From: JBJYKD01 sp049310025
GTDB taxonomy: Bacteria > Bacillota > Thermosediminibacteria > Thermosediminibacterales > Tepidanaerobacteraceae
Direction: 5' to 3'
Length of the DNA: 64,000 bases
Assembly (NCBI RefSeq): GCF_049310025.1
Contig: NZ_JBJYKD010000002.1
Location: forward strand, 102,343-166,342
The notes beneath the pieces were generated by a model. The model did no database searches and was not told the origin of the DNA. It was given only the letters and a program-made list of their open reading frames with translations. Position numbers and translations under genes: made by a program. Shown here one piece after another: positions 42,641 through 50,108 of this stretch (position 1 is its first letter; the number at the start of each line of letters is the position of its first letter).

Positions 42641-44287
42641 CTAGAGCAGCTGGCCACTTTTCCTGGCCGCATCCAGCAGAGCCTCTCGATTGAGTTCATC
42701 AACTATAAACAACTTGCCTTTGGCAGCCTGAGTAATTTTCACAAGGCAGTCTCTATTCGGTTGAAGACCTATACAGCAAAAATTAATATTTTTTCTGGAA
42801 ATTCTGGTCGCGGCATTTATGGCATCCTGTACCGGATCGGCCGTCCAAAGGGAAACTGTTGGAATCCCATCTGTTATCAGTATTATAAGAGGGTTTTTTA
42901 AATGCCTGGAGCTCAAATATGAAAGCCCCCTGTCTATAGCCAACGCCAGAGGGGTAAGGCCGGTGGAAATAATGTCGTTAAGGCCTTTTTCCAGTGTATC
43001 GAAATTTTTCGTAAAGGGTACGAATACCTTGACATCTTTCTCCTGAAATGCCAGCACGCTAACCCTCCGGTGTGATTTTAAGATGAGGTGTTTGGCCAAA
43101 AACTTGGCGTTCCTCAGACGGTATCCGGCCATGCTGGCGCTGGCATCTATTATAAGACATACATCCTGATTAATTTTAGGGTAATGTTTTACGGTCACAA
43201 GGTCGCACTTATTTATGCTGAAGGCTTCTTTCTCATGATAGCATCTGACAAGAGAGTTTTTAACCGTTTCCACTACATCCAGTTCTTCTATCCAGTCCGT
43301 TGAGTCGTAATTTTCCCTTACGGTACGCCCTCGTTTTATCTGTTTTTCCTTTTTGGCGGTGTAGGCGATGTTTAGGCCGGTATCATTGTTCAATCTCGGC
43401 AATCTCTTAATGGATTTTTTCAATATCGATTCCAATTGTTTGTAGTTTAAATTAATATATTCATGCAGTTTTTCTCCATCCCTCGTCAAACGATACCGGT
43501 TCTGACGCTTATTCAGAAATTGTTTGCGCTCCATGTAGCTTATAATATCCACAAGATCGGCGTATTTTCTTTGTAAGTTACATACTCCCCCGGCCGAACT
43601 GGCTTCTTTCACGATAGTGTCCAGGATCTCCTTAATTTCACTTAAACTTCCGAATTTATCGAGCAGCTCCACCGCTTCTCTGGCCATCCGCTCCTCGTTG
43701 TATTTTGCCGCGTTTTGCTTGAGATATGAATCGAAATCCGCAGAATATGGGGACATATCCATGGGAGTGTTGCCAAACTCGTGGACTATTTTTTCAATTT
43801 TTCTCAACTCTATCTTCTGTTCCCTTAAGGCTTTTTCCACATTATCTATCAAAAAAAAGATGAAAGCAAGTTCATCATCCGGCAAGAGTATAGCCAGGTG
43901 AACATGGTTCAAATGGTCTTTTTTCAAGCTCTCGGATAAACCATAGTCTAGACTGCCTGAAAGCCTGCCTCCTCCACCGCCGGTCTGGATGTCTATATAA
44001 TCCACCAGATATGAAAGCGGGCTTAATTCAATATGTTTTTTAAGGAATAAAGCCAATTTTTTAACATCACATACGGCAATCTGGTGAAATAAATCAATAT
44101 GGACTATTTCATTTTCTTGAAAACGATTGTAAAATACTCTTCCGGCATCGGAATTCACTACTACATGAACCACTTCAGGACAGTTGGGATATATGGAATG
44201 GACCTTCCTGCTGACAACCGCGGTCTGACCAACCCTGACGCCCCTTTGCCTTAAAAGTTCCATTTGAAGTTTTTCCACAGGAATCAT
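42641..44287 (-). CDS. VWA-domain protein paired with a ChlI-like ATPase
   Basis: A 548-residue protein. The C-terminal von Willebrand A domain (about 375-548) has a full metal-ion-dependent adhesion site: DASASMAG (DxSxS), Thr in STGLTPLA and Asp in ITDGIPT. The N-terminal 350 residues are not recognised; a glycine-rich loop (QTGGGGGRLSGS) and a winged-helix-like part (ISYMERKQFLNKRQNRYRLTRDGE, in parts) are visible. The start overlaps the ATPase stop by one base. By analogy with ChlD/CoxE-type partners it may carry substrate to a MoxR/ChlI remodelling ATPase. The substrate is unknown. Confidence 0.75.
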   Translation of the reverse strand: MIPVEKLQMELLRQRGVRVGQTAVVSRKVHSIYPNCPEVVHVVVNSDAGRVFYNRFQENEIVHIDLFHQIAVCDVKKLALFLKKHIELSPLSYLVDYIDIQTGGGGGRLSGSLDYGLSESLKKDHLNHVHLAILLPDDELAFIFFLIDNVEKALREQKIELRKIEKIVHEFGNTPMDMSPYSADFDSYLKQNAAKYNEERMAREAVELLDKFGSLSEIKEILDTIVKEASSAGGVCNLQRKYADLVDIISYMERKQFLNKRQNRYRLTRDGEKLHEYINLNYKQLESILKKSIKRLPRLNNDTGLNIAYTAKKEKQIKRGRTVRENYDSTDWIEELDVVETVKNSLVRCYHEKEAFSINKCDLVTVKHYPKINQDVCLIIDASASMAGYRLRNAKFLAKHLILKSHRRVSVLAFQEKDVKVFVPFTKNFDTLEKGLNDIISTGLTPLALAIDRGLSYLSSRHLKNPLIILITDGIPTVSLWTADPVQDAINAATRISRKNINFCCIGLQPNRDCLVKITQAAKGKLFIVDELNREALLDAARKSGQLL

Positions 44288-45612
44288 CAGCCGAGTTCCT
44301 CCTCGGTCTTAACATATTCCGTGATATCCAGTTCCTTGATCGGTAAGGCCTTTTGAGGAGGGGCTTTTATTTCTACATCTTTAGGGTCTATGCTCCTGGG
44401 GGAGGGATTTTTGCTTTTTGATTTAAAACCGTTTTTCAGCCGGGATAACAATTGCTCAAAACCGTTAAAAAATTTGTCCTGCATCTTTCGAGAAGCCATT
44501 TTTTTGTTTTCACCGGCTCTCCTGGAGGTTGAGGTCTTTGTGGATTCATCTTCTGGCAGAGGCTTTGTCGCCTTGAGACTTTTCTCCTGCAGGCTTTTTG
44601 ATTGCTCCAAACTCTTTAAAATGTCGTTCAATGTTTTGGCGTCGGTCCTGTGGCGCAGAGCGTACCTTGCGACAAAAATCACATCGTCAATGTCGGGTGT
44701 TTTCCTTAACAGTGCCCCTCTTAAGTTTACCCCCAGTAAAATTGATTCGATCCCCCGCAGGCTTTCAAGGCCGAAGTTCACATATAAAGAAGCCAGCAAG
44801 GAATGTATATCGGCTGCAGGAACAAAATTGTTTATTATTTTTTTCGCTTCCAGGAGCATTTTCATTTTTTCTTTCTCAGAACGGGAATCGACTGGCAAAT
44901 GCTGTTCATCTAATATCCGTTTTATATAGTCTACATCTACGGGTCGCTCAACATTCACCGCAAAATCAAATCTGTCGGAAAGCTGCCTGCGAATTTCCTC
45001 AAGCGGACCTGGATCTTCATCGGGGTTGGAAGCGGCCCAGACGCTGACCTGTACCGGTATTTCCACAGTGGGCAGCCCGACTTCTTCGATCTGAAGACGG
45101 CCGGGCTTCGTTCCCATTACATCCAGCAAGATATCCGCCAGTTCCGGTGATGTATCGGCTATTCGATTTATTTCGTCTACAAATATAATTCCCCTGTGGG
45201 CCTTTGGAATAGTACCCAAGAGAAGCGCGGCTTCAGGGTGTTCTTTAGAAGATAATTTTTTCAAATCTATGCTTCCAACCACTGTACCTTTTTTTGCCGA
45301 AGGAGAAATTTCTAAAAACGGCATATCAACAATTTCAACCCCAATTTTTTCTATCTCAGCAGGGGTGAGATGGCTGTGTTCAGGGCAGTGGGGTTTTTTG
45401 GGGTCACAATTGTATAAACAGCCTCTTATCCTTTCAATCTTAGGCAGAATTCCCTTTGATGCACGAATTATGGTGGTCTTCCCCGTTCCCCTCAAGCCCT
45501 CGGCGTGGATGTGTACCGGAACCCCGCTTAAAGTCCCCAGTATGGATATGTCGATTATATCGAAAAGAGAGCTGTTGCCCTGATGTCGTATGAGTTGAGA
45601 ATATTTTTTCAT
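44287..45612 (-). CDS. Magnesium-chelatase ChlI-like AAA+ ATPase
   Basis: A 441-residue AAA+ ATPase. Walker A LRGTGKTTIIRA (about 40-51), a ChlI-type Cys-bearing insertion GCLYNCDPKKPHCPEH, GSIDLKKL, Walker B GIIFVDEINRI, sensor 1 WAASNPDEDPG and arginine finger LSDRFDF. This resembles magnesium chelatase subunit I, but no tetrapyrrole or cobalamin genes are near. The C-terminal 90 residues are a charged, low-complexity tail (many Lys, Ser) that links to the coupled VWA protein. Function is unknown; a MoxR-like chaperone role is inferred. Confidence 0.82.
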   Translation of the reverse strand: MKKYSQLIRHQGNSSLFDIIDISILGTLSGVPVHIHAEGLRGTGKTTIIRASKGILPKIERIRGCLYNCDPKKPHCPEHSHLTPAEIEKIGVEIVDMPFLEISPSAKKGTVVGSIDLKKLSSKEHPEAALLLGTIPKAHRGIIFVDEINRIADTSPELADILLDVMGTKPGRLQIEEVGLPTVEIPVQVSVWAASNPDEDPGPLEEIRRQLSDRFDFAVNVERPVDVDYIKRILDEQHLPVDSRSEKEKMKMLLEAKKIINNFVPAADIHSLLASLYVNFGLESLRGIESILLGVNLRGALLRKTPDIDDVIFVARYALRHRTDAKTLNDILKSLEQSKSLQEKSLKATKPLPEDESTKTSTSRRAGENKKMASRKMQDKFFNGFEQLLSRLKNGFKSKSKNPSPRSIDPKDVEIKAPPQKALPIKELDITEYVKTEEELG

Positions 45613-45692
45613 GGTTTATCCCTCTCGCTGTTTCATTTTTTACTTTGAATTCTTATAAATATTTTCTCCGAAAGGGTTTTTTTTAATTAAAA

Positions 45693-45716
45693 AAGAGGCC
45701 TTTTTAAGCCTCTTTT
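45693..45716 (-). terminator. Terminator after the phasin-like gene
   Basis: On the minus strand a stem AGAGGC/GCCTCT with an 8-base loop is followed by TTTTTT. It overlaps the last two codons of the phasin-like gene. Confidence 0.7.
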
Positions 45717-46012
45717 TCATCAGTTTTTTGATTTAATTTTTTTTCCAGTTCTTCCAGCCGTTTTTTTACCTCGTCCAGTTCCGCCTTCCTTACAAGGTTC
45801 ATGGAAGAAATTATATTCTCTACCTGTTCCTGAACTTTCAGCTTTAACCTCTCTCTTTCTTCTTGCATCCTGTTAATTAAATTATTCAGCGTCTCCCTGC
45901 CTTCATCTTTAGACAATTCGCCTTTTTTGACAAGCTCCGCCACAATCTCTTCGGCCTTTTCCTTAGTGAGTGATGCAAGGCCTATGCCTGCATAAAACAA
46001 TTCTTTTAACAC
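45704..46012 (-). CDS. Phasin-like coiled-coil protein
   Basis: A 102-residue helical protein. The first part (ELFYAGIGLASLTKEKAEEIVAELVKKGELS, in parts) resembles phasins/PhaF-like regulators found in Firmicutes, and the C-terminal half is a Lys/Glu-rich coiled coil. No polyhydroxyalkanoate genes are in the window. It lies 15 bases after secF and is the last gene of that operon. Precise role unknown. Confidence 0.75.
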   Translation of the reverse strand: MLKELFYAGIGLASLTKEKAEEIVAELVKKGELSKDEGRETLNNLINRMQEERERLKLKVQEQVENIISSMNLVRKAELDEVKKRLEELEKKLNQKTDEKEA

Positions 46013-46027
46013 CTTTTTCCACCTCTT

Positions 46028-46912
46028 TCAGGCTTTTAAGGGCTTTGGTTTTTCTCTCAACATACCCCATAGGGGGCTTGCTATAAATATTGACGAATAT
46101 GTGCCGCTTGTTATACCTACGATAAGGGCCAGTGTGAAGTTTTTTATGGTTTCTCCTCCAAACAGGAAAAGGGCAACAATAGTGATCAAGGTTGTCAGCG
46201 AAGTATTAATCGACCTTGCCATGGTCTGCACAATGCTGAGATTTGCCACATCGTTAAACGAAGTTTTTCTCATCAATTTTAAGTTCTCTCTGATCCTGTC
46301 AAACACCACGATGGTGTCGTTGATGGAATAACCTACTATGGTGAGGAGAGCGGCCACAAAGGTGCTGTCCACAGGGATCTGAAATATGGCGAACAAGCTT
46401 ATCAATATCAATACGTCGTGAATTAATGCTATTATAGCCGCCACCGCCGATTTAAACTCAAACCTGAAGGTGATGTAAATCAACATACCTATATTGGCGA
46501 TGATTAAAGCTATAATCGCCTGCCGCTGGAGTTCCCTCCCGATCACGGCATCGACTTTATCAGCCCTTTCCAGTTCCAGCCGGGGCCATTTTTGTTTCAG
46601 CGCCCCGGTTATTTCACCCACCTGCTTATTTGTCAGGTAAACGGTCCTCACTATCAATTCCTGCTTGTTATCGCCGGCTTTTTTTACATCAAAGTCTTTG
46701 AGATTAAAGGTGCCCAAAATCCCCCTCACTTCTTCCAGGTTATAAGGCTGGTGTACGCTGTACTGGAGTATGCTGCCCCCGGTAAAATCAATACCCCAGT
46801 TCAAACCGCCGTACATGACCAGAGAAATGATGCCTAATGCGATTATTGTGAGAGATATCCCAAACCAGAGCCATTTTTTCTCCATTATTTTATATACTTT
46901 CACTTTTTTCAC
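46028..46912 (-). CDS. secF: Protein translocase subunit SecF
   Basis: A 294-residue RND-family membrane protein with six helices. N-terminal YGGLNWGIDFTGGS, and SINDTIVVFDRIREN in TM4 with the proton-path Asp/Arg. With SecD it uses the proton gradient to help late steps of Sec export and membrane insertion. It starts 3 bases after secD. Confidence 0.96.
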   Translation of the reverse strand: MKKVKVYKIMEKKWLWFGISLTIIALGIISLVMYGGLNWGIDFTGGSILQYSVHQPYNLEEVRGILGTFNLKDFDVKKAGDNKQELIVRTVYLTNKQVGEITGALKQKWPRLELERADKVDAVIGRELQRQAIIALIIANIGMLIYITFRFEFKSAVAAIIALIHDVLILISLFAIFQIPVDSTFVAALLTIVGYSINDTIVVFDRIRENLKLMRKTSFNDVANLSIVQTMARSINTSLTTLITIVALFLFGGETIKNFTLALIVGITSGTYSSIFIASPLWGMLREKPKPLKA

Positions 46913-46915
46913 CTC

Positions 46916-48157
46916 TTATGCGCCGAATAATTTTTTATTTGTGAAGAGCCCGGTATTTATCAGATTCTTCAATAACACGCGAGTCACCACAATTGCCGTA
47001 AACATACTGGTGAGAATTCCTATAATCAGAGTTACAGCAAATCCTTTAATGGGGCCCGAACCAAAATACAGAAGTACCACCGCCGCTATTATTGTGGTAA
47101 TATTTGAGTCGAGGATGGTGGTCATTGCCCTGTGGAATCCGGCGTCCACAGCAGCCCTCAGGGTCTTGCCGTTTCTAAGTTCTTCCTTTAACCTTTCAAA
47201 AATCAAAACGTTTGCATCCACGGCCATTCCGATGGAAAGTATAAAGCCGGCTATGCCAGGTAATGTAAGCGTAGCCCCGATAGCCACAAAAATCAATAAA
47301 ACCAGCATCACGTAAATCAGAAGCGCAAAATCTGCAATCAGGCCGGGCAAACGGTAATAAAATAGCATAAATAATAAAACCACTATGACTCCAATTTCAC
47401 CCGCTTTAATGCTTTTATTCAGAGAATCGGCCCCCAGCGTGGGTCCAACGGTCATAACCTGTCTTTGTTCCAGGTCCACGGGCAGGGCGCCGGCGCGTAT
47501 TAATGTCGCCAGTTCCCCGGCTTTGTCGATATTCGGAAGGCCTTCGATTACCGCTTCTCCTCCTGTTATGACGTCCCTCACAAATGGAGCTGAAATCACC
47601 TGTTGATCCAGTTTTATGGCTATTTGCTGGTTTAAATATTTTTTAGTTGCGTCCGCAAACTTTTTGGCCCCTTCCGAATCCAGCTTAAGACTTACCATGG
47701 GTTCGTTCCGATTTCCGTACACGGCTTTTGCATCCCTCACGTTGTCCCCAGTTAGTATTACCCTGCCGTCGGGGCCAATGAATTGAAGAGAAGCCGTTTT
47801 GCCGATGATCTCAAGAGCCCTTTGGGAATCCTTAACCCCCGGCAATTCCACCCTTATCCTGGTATCTCCCTGTCTTGCGATTAGCGGCTCGGCTACCCCA
47901 AGCTGGTCTACCCTGCCCCTTATGACTTCAACGGCTCCGTTCATTTTTTCGCTCGTTACAGTTTCACCGGGCTTTGGTTTGGCTTCCAGCAATACAGAAA
48001 CACCGCCCCGCAGGTCAAGCCCTAATTTTATTGCATCTTTTATGGGCACTACCTTATATCCCGCCACTTGAAAGCCGACTAACAACGAATAGGCTAAAAA
48101 CGCTGCCAGTGCTATCACTGCTGCGATTTTAAGAATACTTTTTGTTTTTAGATCCAT
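46916..48157 (-). CDS. secD: Protein translocase subunit SecD
   Basis: A 413-residue RND-family subunit with six helices and a shortened P1 domain. The N-terminal GLDLRGGVSVLLEA and TM4 SIGMAVDANVLIFERLKEE are diagnostic. Cooperates with SecF. A consensus promoter starts the operon, separate from the SCIFF gene upstream. Confidence 0.96.
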   Translation of the reverse strand: MDLKTKSILKIAAVIALAAFLAYSLLVGFQVAGYKVVPIKDAIKLGLDLRGGVSVLLEAKPKPGETVTSEKMNGAVEVIRGRVDQLGVAEPLIARQGDTRIRVELPGVKDSQRALEIIGKTASLQFIGPDGRVILTGDNVRDAKAVYGNRNEPMVSLKLDSEGAKKFADATKKYLNQQIAIKLDQQVISAPFVRDVITGGEAVIEGLPNIDKAGELATLIRAGALPVDLEQRQVMTVGPTLGADSLNKSIKAGEIGVIVVLLFMLFYYRLPGLIADFALLIYVMLVLLIFVAIGATLTLPGIAGFILSIGMAVDANVLIFERLKEELRNGKTLRAAVDAGFHRAMTTILDSNITTIIAAVVLLYFGSGPIKGFAVTLIIGILTSMFTAIVVTRVLLKNLINTGLFTNKKLFGA

Positions 48158-48196
48158 TTAGAAACTTCCCCCAATCTCCTGCATATTGCAGCTTTA

Positions 48197-48226
48197 ATTA
48201 TATCCCTCGGTTTGAGAGGTTGTCAA
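48197..48226 (-). promoter_or_regulatory. secDF promoter
   Basis: TTGACA (48221-48226) and TATAAT (48197-48202) with 18-base spacing on the minus strand, 40 bases upstream of secD and after the SCIFF terminator. Confidence 0.8.
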
Positions 48227-48277
48227 TAATTGCGGAAGGAGCAATTGGTTCCGAAACACCAAAAATATAGGATGCCG

Positions 48278-48306
48278 AAAAATAATAAAAGGGCCTCCTG
48301 GGGCCC
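48278..48306 (-). terminator. SCIFF gene terminator
   Basis: GC-rich stem GGGCC/GGCCC (48291-48306) with a 6-base loop, followed on the minus strand by TTTTATTATTTTT. It begins 4 bases after the SCIFF stop codon. Confidence 0.8.
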
Positions 48307-48310
48307 GGGG

Positions 48311-48460
48311 TTACTTATCTTTTTGGCATACCTGGTTTGCCACAGTGCACGAAGTTTTGCACGCCGACTGGCACGAAGACTGACATTCACCGCAGCCTTT
48401 ACGAAATATGGAATCTTTTTGATTTAGATTTCCTTTATGTATCAAAATCACATGCCGCAA
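48311..48460 (-). CDS. scfA: SCIFF ranthipeptide precursor (six cysteines in forty-five residues)
   Basis: A 49-residue peptide with the diagnostic core KGCGECQSSCQSACKTSC followed by TVANQVC: six Cys in the exact SCIFF spacing. A TTG at 48460, 8 bases after GGAGG, gives the family N-terminus M-R-H. In other Clostridia the radical SAM maturase ScfB forms Cys-to-Thr or similar thioether crosslinks and its gene directly follows. Here the next gene is secD: only 153 bases lie between, with a terminator and a new promoter. The peptide is therefore an isolated transcription unit. The neighbours yajC, TIGR04086 and secDF are the normal SCIFF context. Confidence 0.92.
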   Translation of the reverse strand: MRHVILIHKGNLNQKDSIFRKGCGECQSSCQSACKTSCTVANQVCQKDK

Positions 48461-48492
48461 CGCCGGTTCCTCCTTTTTTAATTTCTTAAAGA

Positions 48493-48521
48493 ATTATAAC
48501 ACAAAATTTCCAGGTTGAAAA
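48493..48521 (-). promoter_or_regulatory. SCIFF gene promoter
   Basis: TATAAT (48493-48498) with a weak -35 TTTTCA (48516-48521) at 17-base spacing, located just inside the gap after the NodB-fold gene; gives a short leader ending in AAAGGAGG. Confidence 0.55.
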
Positions 48522-48523
48522 GC

Positions 48524-49252
48524 TCAATTTAACAAGGAAGAAATCGTAACAAATTTATATCCTTTTCCCGCCAGATTTTTTATGATTATTGGAAGTGCTT
48601 TCAATGTCTTTTCTTCCTCAGGATGAAATAGGATTATGGAGCCGTTTCTGGTTTTTTTCAAAACCGTCTCGACAACTTGTTTATAATCCACATCACTCAA
48701 ATCTTCGGAGTCCACAGACCACAGCACGGTTTTGTAACCGAGTAAACTTGCCGTTTCTACCACGTTTTTATCGTAACTGCCGGCCGGAGGCCTGAAAATT
48801 GCCAGGTCTCTCCCGGTTTTCTCCCTATACTTGTTTTCCATATCTTTTATCTCTGCTATTATTTCTTCTTCGCTGAGGCCCTTTAAGTTCTTAAAATTAT
48901 TCGTCAGGTTTCCTATTTCATGCCCCTTTGACAGGAGTTTTGAGAGGGCCTCCTGATTTTTTTCCATCCAGTTGCCCGTAACGAAAAAAGTTGCATTTAC
49001 CGAATACTGTTCCAGAATGTTCAGCAGTTTATCGTAGTCCCCGCCGGGCCAAACGGCGTCAAAAGTTATGGCTATTTGTTTTTCTTCGCCGTCACCGCTG
49101 TAAACCAAATCAACGCCGGTAGACATTGCGGTCAATAGTCTCCTCATTCCGCCCGTGTAGTTATTATAAGCATAAAATCCAAGGACGGCAAGTAATAGCA
49201 ATAAAATTACTCTAATTCTGAATTTTGCCGTCCTGATTTTAATCCCTTTCAT
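48524..49252 (-). CDS. Polysaccharide deacetylase (NodB-fold) family protein, metal ligands missing
   Basis: A 242-residue protein with an N-terminal membrane helix (about 13-30) and a carbohydrate esterase 4 fold (from about 55). Motif 1 reads ITFDAVWPGG: the catalytic-base Asp is kept but the metal-binding second Asp is Ala. Motif 2 reads GHEIGNLTNNFKNL where active enzymes have HxxxH; both His are absent. Motifs RPPAGSYD and ILFHP remain. It probably binds glycan without deacetylating it, or uses another mechanism. The sequence otherwise resembles sporulation-related PdaB-type proteins. Confidence 0.82.
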   Translation of the reverse strand: MKGIKIRTAKFRIRVILLLLLAVLGFYAYNNYTGGMRRLLTAMSTGVDLVYSGDGEEKQIAITFDAVWPGGDYDKLLNILEQYSVNATFFVTGNWMEKNQEALSKLLSKGHEIGNLTNNFKNLKGLSEEEIIAEIKDMENKYREKTGRDLAIFRPPAGSYDKNVVETASLLGYKTVLWSVDSEDLSDVDYKQVVETVLKKTRNGSIILFHPEEEKTLKALPIIIKNLAGKGYKFVTISSLLN

Positions 49253-49263
49253 CTTATCCCCTC

Positions 49264-49650
49264 CTACAAATTTACTCCCAGCGCTCCGGCCACAGCTCCC
49301 ACCGCAAATCCCAGGGCCAGGTCAATCATTGCCTGAAATCCGAAATTCGCAGCCGGCCCGATAAAAAGCCCGGCTATCAGGAGAATTGCAACGTAAAGAA
49401 TGCCTATTAACCCGCCATGAAGCCAACCCATGTACTCTATATCCCTCGTGGCATTTACTCCGCTGACAACTATACTTATGGCGCTGAGGGCAATCACAGA
49501 ATGGGGGATAATGCTTTCGGTAATCTTTGTGAAATATAGTACACCGCCCAGGAGCAAGAAGAAAAACAGGGTTAATAAATACGCATTAACGACGCCCTTG
49601 ATGATTTTAATATAGTTCAGGCCCTTTTTGCTCTTTAATGAAGTTTTCAT
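49264..49650 (-). CDS. TIGR04086 family membrane protein
   Basis: A 128-residue protein with four membrane helices (about 17-38, 48-68, 78-97, 105-125) and a GWLHGGLIG segment between helices 2 and 3. TIGR04086 proteins occur in Firmicutes near yajC and the SCIFF gene; function unknown. ATG at 49650, with AGGAGGTCGA 7-10 bases upstream; that Shine-Dalgarno is exactly complementary to a segment 23 bases before it (next entry). Confidence 0.88.
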   Translation of the reverse strand: MKTSLKSKKGLNYIKIIKGVVNAYLLTLFFFLLLGGVLYFTKITESIIPHSVIALSAISIVVSGVNATRDIEYMGWLHGGLIGILYVAILLIAGLFIGPAANFGFQAMIDLALGFAVGAVAGALGVNL

Positions 49651-49699
49651 AAAAAATCGACCTCCTTTTTCTAATACTCTATTTACCATAGGAGGTCGA
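49651..49699 (-). promoter_or_regulatory. Shine-Dalgarno-pairing hairpin with T-run upstream of the TIGR04086 gene
   Basis: In the minus-strand leader, TCGACCTCCT (49690-49699) is perfectly complementary over 10 bases to the Shine-Dalgarno AGGAGGTCGA (49657-49666), with a 23-base loop; six T residues follow, directly before the ATG. Such a stem could hide the ribosome binding site or act as an attenuator. No ligand domain is evident. Confidence 0.6.
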
Positions 49700-49710
49700 A
49701 TATGACAAAA

Positions 49711-49735
49711 AGCAGAAGAAAATCTTCTGCTTTTT
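49711..49735 (-). terminator. yajC terminator
   Basis: Hairpin AGCAGAAGA/TCTTCTGCT with a 3-base loop flanked by T-runs on both strands, just past the yajC stop. It can work in both directions. Confidence 0.75.
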
Positions 49736-49742
49736 TATTCCG

Positions 49743-50027
49743 TCAATCGCTTTTTTCGTTTCGCTTTAGAACATTGCCTATGGCGGAGCGAGTCACTTTG
49801 ATCTTCAGTTTATCCCCCACTTCAAGGGTGATCACGTCGTCCTTGATGTTGAGTATGCGACCGTAAATTCCACCTATGGTTATGATGTCGTCACCTTCTT
49901 TTAGGCTTGCCAGCATGCTCCTGCGGTCCCTTTCTCGTTTTTGCTGGGGCCTGATTATCAAAAAGTAAAAAATCGCAAAGATAAGTATCAGTGGCCCAAA
50001 CTGCTGTAAAAAAACTGCCGGATTCAA
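49743..50027 (-). CDS. yajC: Preprotein translocase subunit YajC
   Basis: A 94-residue YajC: one membrane helix (about 10-29, LILIFAIFYFLIIRPQQKR) then a cytoplasmic domain with the LKEGDDIITIGGIYGRI core. It associates with SecDF. A TTG at 50027 (giving MNPAVFLQQFGP, with GGGCGGGA upstream) is the best start; another TTG lies 11 codons earlier. Follows tgt, as in most bacteria. Confidence 0.93.
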   Translation of the reverse strand: MNPAVFLQQFGPLILIFAIFYFLIIRPQQKRERDRRSMLASLKEGDDIITIGGIYGRILNIKDDVITLEVGDKLKIKVTRSAIGNVLKRNEKSD

Positions 50028-50108
50028 ACTCTGATCCCGCCCTTTCTTTATTATTCTCAATTATTTAATTCTATAAAAAAGCAAAAAATCCTTTTTTAAT
50101 ACATAAAA

